NCBI GenBank assembly: GCA_965365465.1
Contig: CBDUBU010000096.1
Location: 1-13,437, forward strand
Reading direction: 5' to 3'
Source: CBDUBU01 sp965365465
GTDB taxonomy: Bacteria; Bacteroidota; Rhodothermia; Rhodothermales; DASSAV01
Length of the DNA stretch: 13,437 nucleotides
Shown here: positions 5,365 through 12,566 of the stretch, in pieces
Layout: every line of letters starts with the position of its first letter
Numbering within the stretch: position 1 is the stretch's first letter
The notes under the pieces: model-generated
Database searches by the model: none
Seen by the model: the letters and a program-made list of their open reading frames with translations, nothing else
What the model was told of the DNA's origin: nothing
Translations under genes and position numbers: made by a program

Positions 5365-8097
5365 CTATTGAAGCACTCTGGCCAGGACGACAGGCTCTTT
5401 GTGGACCTCAACGCGGCCGGTGTCTGAACGAACGGCTTCGAGCAACACGACATAGATGCCCGCACGAGCAACGCTTCCGTTATTATCTTCGCCATTCCAG
5501 GTCAGGGATCCTTCGGAACCTGTAAGGTGCGCTTCTGCAAGCGCCCGGATGAGGCGTCCGGTTGCATCGAAGATCCGGACGCGGACTACATTGACCGGGC
5601 GTTCCAGTGCGAAGCGAATTACAGCTACATCATCCATGCCGTCGCCATCTGGAGAAAAAGTTGCAGGTTCGATCTCAATGCCTCGTGATACGCTCTCCGT
5701 GTCATGTTTGCTCGTCAACGTGTTTTCTCTACCCGGCGTGCCTCCGTCAGGGGAAACGCTGCTCCCCCAATTGGACGCTTCATCGGAAGAAGAAAGAGGA
5801 TCTATGCGTTCAAGGGAAATTCCTCGTGTAGACGTAAACTGCGCGACTGTCTGTGAATGCCACGATGGCTGATAAGACACGAGATCTATTTCGAGGCTAT
5901 CGCGTCGGAGGAGACGAAGGGTTTCGCCGTTGTTGTTCAACCCACGAGGCGTAATCCATTGTACGGGCAGCAGGACGGCGCGCTGCAAGGTGGGCGCAGA
6001 CGCCGGAAATGCCAGGCTTAACAGGGATCTCATATCCTGTGACGGGGCGCCGTCCGGTAGGGATACGACTATTGCAAACTCGTGCGGACCAAGCATGACG
6101 GGCGCTTTCGTCAGGGACATCATGCCGGACCCTTCGGAAACACTATCCGCAGAAAAAAACATAGCCCCCCTCAAACTGACGGCATGTTCAGAGGTGTTTA
6201 CAAGCTCGATAAATTCCGTCTGCGGCGTACTTGCATTCGTCTGGGACATCAAAGGGTCATACATGATCTCATTTATGACTACTTGTCCTGTGCGCATGAG
6301 ATGGGCGACAGGCATGGAGGCAGGCGTAATGGTATTGCCTGCTTCGTCCTTTACGTTCCGGACAGTCATTAGATCAGGAATCCTTCCTGCCCGGAATTCG
6401 ACTCCGTATGAGGTGTCGGAAATTGCAAAGACTCGGATTGCTTGCTGGTCATCTGCCAGAAACGAAGTCTCCAGGATGCTGGATGGATCCAATGGTTCAT
6501 TGAGGAAAACCGCGATGTGCCCTGAAATGGTTTCCTCTGCAAAATGCAGGATCGGGGCTTGCGTGTCAGGTGCGAAAAGACTGTTTTGGGTTCCAGGGGT
6601 GGCTGTGAGAGGAGAAATTGAGGCTCCCCAGTTGCCGCGGTAGTTTGAGGGTCCGGATGGGTCTTTTCGTTCCAGGCTGAGGCCGTCTTTTCCCCAGTTT
6701 CCTGAATAAACCACCGAATCAAGCGTGGTGGTATGAAGCGAAAGGTATACGGCATCTCCGGTGTTGTTGAGTACAGGCCAGGCGCCGGCTGAAACAGCAC
6801 GGATTGCCGGGAATGCATGGGTCAGTGCCTGCTCGTTTCTTGCAAAAACCAGATGCTCCGAAGGGTTGAGCAGAAGATCGTCGGAAACGCAGAAAGCAGC
6901 CTGTCGCCGGGCATCCGACAAACATACCTCCCGAAGATCCAGGGTTCTTGTGGACCGATTGTATACCTCCACAAACTCAAGTTCATCCGAGGACGGCGCA
7001 TAGTTGATTTCGTTGATGACGAGATCGCGAGGTTTGGGCGCATCAACCTCGCCAAAAAAGAAAGCGGCGCTCCCCTCTGTCAGCACGTTGCCATGTACAT
7101 CGCGCACGCCTGTGGCAGTAAGGTTATAGCTGGCGCCTCGAAGCAGGGGAGACGGGAGCGCCAGCGTGAAAGAGGCGTTCGCAACATCCGGCAAACAGTC
7201 CAGAACATCTGCCGGTTTACCAATGCCTGGCGAAATGGTATAAAGATCTGCACGGCATCCCATAGCAGGCTCATCAAAAGCAACTGTGAGATGTATCGAA
7301 TCCGTCGGAGTGGCCCTGACTAGCGCGGGCGGTGTGAAGTCGGAATCATCGGGCAAGGCTTCCACGTCGATATCGTCGAAAAAGTAAGCCCGCGCGGTAG
7401 ATCGGGTGTGCTTGACCCACACTCCAAAATAGGCGCTCGACCTGTACTTTCCGTCCAGAGCACTCAGGATGGTGTCGCCTGCAACAGTTAATGTCCATTC
7501 ATCATTGTGGGAACGCGCAGCCTCAATATTAAGCGTTGATGTGGTTTTGAGAAGCGCCGGATGCGAGCCGCGCCCCAATTCAAGCCTCTCCGATGAACGT
7601 CCGTCCTGCCGGTAGAGGCGTATTTCATCCGTGTTGTTCGTGCCAAACTGGACAAAGTATCCGTTTACGATGCCTTCCAGGTTGCTTGTGTCTGCCATGA
7701 GGAAGACGCGCACGCCATTGTAGTTGCTCAGATTCACCTCTGAGAAAGAGAAGGTAAACGACCACTTGCCATAGGCTGCCTGGGAAGCTGTGGCAAGGTA
7801 GATGGTATCTGAAACGGCGCTTCCGTTTGTGTTGAGGGCAGCGTCGTCACCGAACGGAGCTACAGTCCATGCGGCAGCATCGCCTATCCACATAGGCTGT
7901 GATGTGAAATCGCCGTCTGCAAAGTTGTCGTGGACCTGAGCCAGGGTTGTCTGGGCGAGCAGGAGAAACAAGGCTGAAGCAGCAAGGCGCGCGCCGGCGC
8001 TGCAGAGCTTGGACTTCCGGAGCGCGGCAGGCAGGCGCGAAGCAGTGTTTCGCCGCCTGGGGAAGGAAGCCGCAAACCACCACACTGCCGAGCGCAT
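5365..8097 (-). CDS. Secreted multidomain lamin-tail-domain protein
   Basis: This 910-aa protein starts at ATG 8097, 25 nt past the M20 amidohydrolase stop. The frame continues upstream to 8409, but that part lies inside the amidohydrolase gene. A long basic leader precedes a hydrophobic core (residues ~38-48) and a TLA-QVH cleavage site near 53, so export is likely. Order in 910-aa numbering: a LamG-like beta domain (~54-248) ending YFFDDIDVE, an Ig-like domain opening with DFTPP (~254-348), lamin-tail domain 1 (~358-501, starts VINEINYAP), a second Ig-like domain (~511-601), lamin-tail domain 2 (~605-793, starts VINEIMYDP), and a C-terminal FlgD-like Ig domain (~807-906) with FSPDGDGMDD and a GIYVV strand. 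FlgD-like ends commonly act as T9SS sorting or anchoring modules in this phylum. No catalytic motif is seen; a surface, adhesive or nuclease-accessory role is possible but unproven. Confidence 0.88.
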   Translation of the reverse strand: MRSAVWWFAASFPRRRNTASRLPAALRKSKLCSAGARLAASALFLLLAQTTLAQVHDNFADGDFTSQPMWIGDAAAWTVAPFGDDAALNTNGSAVSDTIYLATASQAAYGKWSFTFSFSEVNLSNYNGVRVFLMADTSNLEGIVNGYFVQFGTNNTDEIRLYRQDGRSSERLELGRGSHPALLKTTSTLNIEAARSHNDEWTLTVAGDTILSALDGKYRSSAYFGVWVKHTRSTARAYFFDDIDVEALPDDSDFTPPALVRATPTDSIHLTVAFDEPAMGCRADLYTISPGIGKPADVLDCLPDVANASFTLALPSPLLRGASYNLTATGVRDVHGNVLTEGSAAFFFGEVDAPKPRDLVINEINYAPSSDELEFVEVYNRSTRTLDLREVCLSDARRQAAFCVSDDLLLNPSEHLVFARNEQALTHAFPAIRAVSAGAWPVLNNTGDAVYLSLHTTTLDSVVYSGNWGKDGLSLERKDPSGPSNYRGNWGASISPLTATPGTQNSLFAPDTQAPILHFAEETISGHIAVFLNEPLDPSSILETSFLADDQQAIRVFAISDTSYGVEFRAGRIPDLMTVRNVKDEAGNTITPASMPVAHLMRTGQVVINEIMYDPLMSQTNASTPQTEFIELVNTSEHAVSLRGAMFFSADSVSEGSGMMSLTKAPVMLGPHEFAIVVSLPDGAPSQDMRSLLSLAFPASAPTLQRAVLLPVQWITPRGLNNNGETLRLLRRDSLEIDLVSYQPSWHSQTVAQFTSTRGISLERIDPLSSSDEASNWGSSVSPDGGTPGRENTLTSKHDTESVSRGIEIEPATFSPDGDGMDDVAVIRFALERPVNVVRVRIFDATGRLIRALAEAHLTGSEGSLTWNGEDNNGSVARAGIYVVLLEAVRSDTGRVEVHKEPVVLARVLQ
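5716..6699 (-). repeat. Duplicated lamin-tail module inside the secreted protein
   Basis: The two lamin-tail domains end with the same diverged signature: SLERKDPSGPSNYRGNWG followed by TPGTQNS (6577-6699), and SLERIDPLSSSDEASNWG followed by TPGRENT (5716-5820). Each copy is led by a VINEI(N/M)Y strand and an EF(V/I)E(V/L) strand. This is a protein-level duplication; the DNA copies are too diverged to be a recent repeat. Confidence 0.75.
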
Positions 8098-8122
8098 GGG
8101 CAGTTTTGCAGGCTGGATGCAC

Positions 8123-9364
8123 TCAATCGGCTGAATTGCTGCTGTGAAGGTAGTTAATGAGAACGCGCGACATGAGGTGAGAAGCGATAGACATGGACGC
8201 TTCATCAACATCAAACTTGGCATGATGTAGCGAGTAACTGGTTGCCGGAGAGCATGAAGTGCCGACGCGAATGAGTGCGCCGGGAATATGCTCAAGGTAA
8301 TATGCAAAGTCCTCTGAACCCATGCTCGGACGGGGAATTTCGAAGATTGATTCCACCCCGAAAAGCGCTGTAGAGGTCTCCCGGACAACCTGTACGAGCC
8401 GTGCATCATTTACGACAGGTGGAGAACCATCTTCCACGGCGACCTCGATATGGGCGCCGTACATAGATGCAATCTGTTCTGCTGTTCTCGCAATATGGTG
8501 CTTGATTTGCTTTCGGTCTTCCTGATTGGTGGAACGCAGTGTTCCCCCAAACTCTGCCTCAGCCGGAATGACATTGTAGGCTTCTCCGGCATGAAAGCGA
8601 CAAATGGTCAGGACGGATGCATTTCGTGCATCTGTGACACGACCAATGAGTTGGTAAAGGGCATTTGCAATCTGTGTAGTGACCCACAGGGTATCAATGG
8701 TTTGATGTGGACGCGCTGAATGCCCCGTCTGCCCGCTGGAAACGCAGATGCGGAAGCGGTCTGCCGCTGCTGTAATGGCTCCCTCCATCAGTCCGAACCT
8801 GCCTGTGGGAAGGGTGGGATCCACATGAATGGCATAGACCGCCTCCAACCCCTCCAGCACGCCATCTCTTATCATAAGCGGAGCGCCGCTCGGATTGCCT
8901 TCTTCATTGGGTTGGAAAAAAACGCGCACCGAACCCGCAAGGTGATGTCTTTCCTCGTGCAGCATCAGGGCGACGCCAATTCCCACTGAGGTATGGACGT
9001 CATGCCCGCACAGGTGCGCGACGTTTGGGTGCGTGGAAGCATAAGGCGCCTCTTTCTCGTCCTGAATGGGCAAAGCGTCGATGTCGGCGCGATAGCCTAT
9101 ACGTGGACCCGGCAAATCTCCTTCGATGTCTGTATAAAGACCGGTCCCGGCAAGCGGGCCGTGGACGATCATGCCATGCATTTCCAGCACTTCCCGGATG
9201 AAAGCCGAAGTTTCATGCTCTTTGAGGCCCACTTCGGGATGCATATGAAGGTGGCGCCGGACAGAGACTAACAAAGAGGATAACTCCTGTGATATTTGCG
9301 GCTTTTCTGCGAAGGCAGGCGGCAAGGGGGCGTCTACCGTCGGTAACTGATTGGAGCGCGGCAT
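8123..9364 (-). CDS. M20D-family metallo-amidohydrolase
   Basis: This family removes acyl or amino-acid groups from amides (HipO hippurate hydrolases, IAA-amino-acid hydrolases, N-acetyl-diaminopimelate deacetylases). The 413-aa length is typical. Seen: HMHPEVGLKEHET near the N-terminus (residues 40-52), YRADIDALPI (91-100, a variant of the usual DMDALP), metal ligands Cys119 and His121 in HLCGHDVHTS, the base/ligand pair Glu154-Glu155 in QPNEEG (QPAEEG is usual), His180, the dimerisation-domain HSARPH (215-220), GSEDFAYY (349-356), and the C-terminal metal ligand His380 in SLHHAKFDVDE. All metal ligands are intact, so activity is expected. ATG 9364 is the only reasonable start; the first ~25 residues are a polar extension. 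No Shine-Dalgarno is visible. The gene ends 25 nt before the lamin-tail gene and starts 109 nt after the 260-aa protein. The exact substrate cannot be read. Confidence 0.93.
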   Translation of the reverse strand: MPRSNQLPTVDAPLPPAFAEKPQISQELSSLLVSVRRHLHMHPEVGLKEHETSAFIREVLEMHGMIVHGPLAGTGLYTDIEGDLPGPRIGYRADIDALPIQDEKEAPYASTHPNVAHLCGHDVHTSVGIGVALMLHEERHHLAGSVRVFFQPNEEGNPSGAPLMIRDGVLEGLEAVYAIHVDPTLPTGRFGLMEGAITAAADRFRICVSSGQTGHSARPHQTIDTLWVTTQIANALYQLIGRVTDARNASVLTICRFHAGEAYNVIPAEAEFGGTLRSTNQEDRKQIKHHIARTAEQIASMYGAHIEVAVEDGSPPVVNDARLVQVVRETSTALFGVESIFEIPRPSMGSEDFAYYLEHIPGALIRVGTSCSPATSYSLHHAKFDVDEASMSIASHLMSRVLINYLHSSNSAD

Positions 9365-9473
9365 AAGGCATTCTGAAAATGTTCGGAGCTAAAGAGAATC
9401 TTACAGCGAACTGCGCGCCGGGCAGGGCTCTGTGGCAGGATCCCCCTTCAGGATCAATAAAAGGCGTATAAAC

Positions 9474-10256
9474 CTATGGCTTGTGGTTATTCTTTTCCGG
9501 AAAAAGCTCATGAAAACGCGAAACCATTTCTAAAGCTTCTTGCTTGATGCGCTGCATTTCGGGCGGCGTCCGGCCGTAGCTTCGGGCGATGTGATCGAGT
9601 CTGACTTCAAAGGCATCACGGGGTGTTTGCGCCAGATCCCAATAGGAGTTAGCGCGTGCAAGCGTGTTTTCAAAAGCGTCAGGGTCATCAAGCGCCTCCA
9701 GGTTATCCAGCAACGGACGGGCAAACAAGGCAAGAGCGTCGGGCAATTCCAGGGCATCCGGGCCGTAGCGAGTGTCTATTCCAGGGAAGCTTTCTCCTGC
9801 GCTGCTGGAAGCATCATAATTTTCGAGCAGCGCTCCAAAAGGAGGGAGTGCATATCCGGGCACACGTGCAGCGGTTCGTTCTGTAGCAGCCATTGAAAAA
9901 TAGTGATCCTCCATAATGCTCAGCAGCGTCAGGAAATCCGAGCGCTCCTCCTCATCTGCATTGCACCCCAGCAGGCAACGCTCAAGCTCTGGAAAGTATG
10001 ATCGAGAAACGGTTTCGTCCAGCAAAAAGTACCCCCATAGCAGCCTCGCCGTTTCCAGGACGGAGAGCAGTGTTGCCAGTTCTTCCGCATCACGACTCGA
10101 ACGATCGGTGTTGAGGCTGGCTCGCGGATCTATTTCATAAAGATTAAAAAGAGGCTCGGCAAAATGAGCCAGTGTAGCAAAGCGAATTCCAGTTTTGCCA
10201 TCCAGATAAGCCTGAAGGGCTTCTCGAAGTCCCGCAAGGGGCGCTTGACCGGGCAT
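9474..10256 (-). CDS. Unrecognised acidic 260-aa protein
   Basis: I do not recognise this family. The protein has no signal peptide or membrane segment and looks cytosolic, acidic and largely alpha-helical. Visible points: a CLLGC motif (Cys94, Cys98) inside an acidic helix-rich segment (residues ~57-125), a Pro/Gly/Ser-rich middle (~130-165) that is probably a linker, a second helical half (~168-250), and a short basic end (KNNHKP). The gene is convincing because ATG 10256 has the best ribosome binding site in the window (GAGG, six nt before the ATG), sits 50 nt after the stop of the vWA gene, and the frame is long and uninterrupted with sensible composition. It is probably co-transcribed with the vWA gene. 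The spacing of the two cysteines might bind a metal, but nothing else supports that. Confidence 0.8.
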   Translation of the reverse strand: MPGQAPLAGLREALQAYLDGKTGIRFATLAHFAEPLFNLYEIDPRASLNTDRSSRDAEELATLLSVLETARLLWGYFLLDETVSRSYFPELERCLLGCNADEEERSDFLTLLSIMEDHYFSMAATERTAARVPGYALPPFGALLENYDASSSAGESFPGIDTRYGPDALELPDALALFARPLLDNLEALDDPDAFENTLARANSYWDLAQTPRDAFEVRLDHIARSYGRTPPEMQRIKQEALEMVSRFHELFPEKNNHKP

Positions 10257-10306
10257 CAGATCCTCGTTAGGAATAAAAAACTCAAGTGATGTGAGGTTGG
10301 ATACGT

Positions 10307-12481
10307 TTATACCATCCCGCTACGCTTCCGCAAGAACCATTCGGTAGAAAGCAGAACGATAAGAATCACCAGGAAGACATATAAATGGGCAAGACCCAAT
10401 TCCTGTTGTTCCTCTGTTACGGTAGGAAGCAAGTCCCCTGACGATGAAAGTGCAGTGGGAAGGGCGCCGATATCAGCGCCTGACCAGAACCCGCCTCCTG
10501 ACCGTCGGGCAATTTGTTGCATGAGGGATGCGTTTGCACGTGTTTCCTTAAATTCAAGGGTAACGGACCCGATAAGGAATGTGCCGCTGTCGGCCCCCAG
10601 GTTGGCGCCTTCCTGGATGGCTGTCGCTGTGTAACTGTAGCTCCCTTCCGGAAAGGCGCCGGCATCAAGCGAATAACGCCCACTACCAACAGGCTGCATC
10701 TGATAAGGATAGCGCGTGCTGTCAGGCGCCATGATCTCTAAACTTACGGAAGCGTTACTGACGGGGTTGAGGCTCTCGTCATAAACTTCCCCTGTAAATT
10801 GAACGGTTTCACCTCCGGCAAAAACATCCAGGACAGGGTGTACGCGAACAGGGCGGTCATCCTGGCGGGTCGCAACCCACTGGACCGCGTTGGAAAGCAG
10901 GGTCGGCCAGAAGTTGGCTAGGGCATCGAGGCCTTCCGGTACGTTTTTCCACCGCCAGGTCCCGGCGCCGAGCAACATGGCTGAGCGCCCTCCGGAACGG
11001 GCGCGTACAATGAGTAAAGGGTCGTTTACAGGAACGCCCCGGACGGTGGTGGCTGCAAGGATGCGTGCATCCGGGGTAACGCGCCACTTGCTTTCGTTGT
11101 AGGCCAGGGGGGGCAGCCTGAGCCATGTTTCTGGTGAAGATGCCTCCGGGATGCTGAGTACAGGGTGTCTGCGCCCTTCGGAAGTTGGCGCAAACTGCGC
11201 CTCTACAAAGCTGCGACGGATCGTTTCAGGAATTGCAGGCAGCACCTCACCAAAGTTACGCGCCAGTGCGTTCAGGTCTGTCTGGCGCGTAAGTAGAAAA
11301 AGAAGAGGCATATCCTCTCTTGCTGCGCGAACAACGCGCTCAACAGCGGCAGGGTTAGCGGAACGCCCCGGAAAGCCAACCATTATGATTGTGTCAAAGG
11401 TGTCAAGCCGGGTGGGAAAAGCGCCTTCGTAAAATCCTGCGTTGTCTTTTTGAACAAATGTTGCCACCTCTGTGTCAGCATCTTTCTGCAAGATCTGTCT
11501 GACGGCGGCAAAATCTGGTCCGGGACCTGCGCCTATCAATAAGGTGCGCCTTTTGCGCTGAAGGACGCGCACATTGACTGTTTCCGTGTTGTTGCGAAAT
11601 GTGGCTTCGCCAGGCAACCGGGAAACGCTTGCTGTTAGAGGCTGTAGTCCCTGTTGGGTGGGTATGTAGGAAAGATCCACAAGCACTTCTGCGGCGCCGT
11701 CCGGCAATCGAATGCGCTTTGACCCCAGCAGTTGCCCGTTTCCTTCAAGCGATACGGTTACTTCTTCGCTCTCGAAGTCTTCTACACGGAGACCGACCTG
11801 CACAGGCTGCTCTTCACCGGCATAGGCAATCTGGTTGGTCGTCAGGCGTCGAATCTGGACATCCTTACGCTGCGTCGTATCTCCAACGACCGCTGTATAG
11901 ATAGGGACCGGGTATCGCTCTGCGATGTAAAGGGGATTTCGTCCGGTATTATACTGTCCGTCTGAAATCAGCACTACGCCGCGCAGGTTCTGGTCTTTTA
12001 AATCCTCACGCACGTAATCGAGCGCCCGTGCAATGTCGGTGCGCGAACCATTAAATTTTAAAGAGTCAAGCCAGTCTGAAATTGCGGCTCCATGCGCCTT
12101 GACCCCGCTGCTGAAGGAGTAGATACGTGACTCGCCGGGAATCGTCCCGGGAGATAACTGCTGGAGCAAAGCGTGGATGTCTTGAGGGACAGTCGCAGAA
12201 GTCGTGTCGCGTTCCGAACCGGTTACCCTGATGCTCTGGCTCGAATCAATAAGAAAAGCCACGACGGGAGGGTGCTCTTCTCGCGTCAGTCGCCGAACAA
12301 TGGGGTCAAAAAGAAGAAATAGTACGATAAAAAGGACGACAAAACGGATGCCTCCCAGCAGAACACGCTTGCCGGAAGGAAGAGGGGGGATTGTTTGCTT
12401 GTAAGTCCAGTATGTCAACCCGCCGGCCAGCAGGACGCATAAGACCAGCAGTAGAGGATTCAGTCCGAAAGAAAACGCCAT
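10307..12481 (-). CDS. Membrane-anchored vWA / glutamine-amidotransferase-like protein
   Basis: This 724-aa protein is anchored by two N-terminal helices (~8-25 and ~40-60) and one C-terminal helix (~698-715), ending in a short basic tail (RKRSG). Directly after helix 2 comes a von Willebrand A domain (~72-205) with a complete metal-ion-dependent adhesion site: DSSQS (Asp79, Ser81, Ser83), Thr148 in SRTD, and Asp174 in ISDG. Next are a beta-rich linker (~208-305), a class-I glutamine-amidotransferase-like fold (~312-535) starting LLIGAGPGPDF and ending near LLGAGTWRWK, and a further Ig-like beta domain (~545-640). No catalytic Cys-His-Glu triad was seen in the amidotransferase-like part, as is usual for these membrane versions, so a structural or binding role is likelier than enzyme activity. 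ATG 12481 lacks a Shine-Dalgarno and lies 85 nt after the subtilase stop. The biological role is unknown. Confidence 0.88.
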   Translation of the reverse strand: MAFSFGLNPLLLVLCVLLAGGLTYWTYKQTIPPLPSGKRVLLGGIRFVVLFIVLFLLFDPIVRRLTREEHPPVVAFLIDSSQSIRVTGSERDTTSATVPQDIHALLQQLSPGTIPGESRIYSFSSGVKAHGAAISDWLDSLKFNGSRTDIARALDYVREDLKDQNLRGVVLISDGQYNTGRNPLYIAERYPVPIYTAVVGDTTQRKDVQIRRLTTNQIAYAGEEQPVQVGLRVEDFESEEVTVSLEGNGQLLGSKRIRLPDGAAEVLVDLSYIPTQQGLQPLTASVSRLPGEATFRNNTETVNVRVLQRKRRTLLIGAGPGPDFAAVRQILQKDADTEVATFVQKDNAGFYEGAFPTRLDTFDTIIMVGFPGRSANPAAVERVVRAAREDMPLLFLLTRQTDLNALARNFGEVLPAIPETIRRSFVEAQFAPTSEGRRHPVLSIPEASSPETWLRLPPLAYNESKWRVTPDARILAATTVRGVPVNDPLLIVRARSGGRSAMLLGAGTWRWKNVPEGLDALANFWPTLLSNAVQWVATRQDDRPVRVHPVLDVFAGGETVQFTGEVYDESLNPVSNASVSLEIMAPDSTRYPYQMQPVGSGRYSLDAGAFPEGSYSYTATAIQEGANLGADSGTFLIGSVTLEFKETRANASLMQQIARRSGGGFWSGADIGALPTALSSSGDLLPTVTEEQQELGLAHLYVFLVILIVLLSTEWFLRKRSGMV

Positions 12482-12484
12482 CAG

Positions 12485-12552
12485 GTATTTTCAAAAAGAG
12501 CGAAGGTCGGAAATCGAATGACTGTAAGAACTGATAGATCCCGTGAAAATAC
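12485..12552 (-). promoter_or_regulatory. Inverted repeat spanning the subtilase-vWA junction
   Basis: On the coding strand GTATTTTCA (12552-12544) and TGAAAATAC (12493-12485) form a perfect 9-bp pair with 50 nt between. The first arm starts about 14 nt after the subtilase stop and the second ends three nt before the vWA ATG. In mRNA the pairing would cover the vWA start region. A role in translational coupling is inferred; the AU-rich stem is not very stable. Confidence 0.35.
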
Positions 12553-12566
12553 GCGGTTGCCGTCGC

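Noticed and set aside
8098..8409. An N-terminal extension of the lamin-tail protein to ATG 8409
   Set aside because: It lies inside the well-conserved 3' end of the M20 gene and would bury the signal peptide; ATG 8097 is the sensible start.
9418..9475. GATCC repeats between the 260-aa and M20 genes as a terminator
   Set aside because: The stem is only five base pairs and no T-tract follows on either strand.
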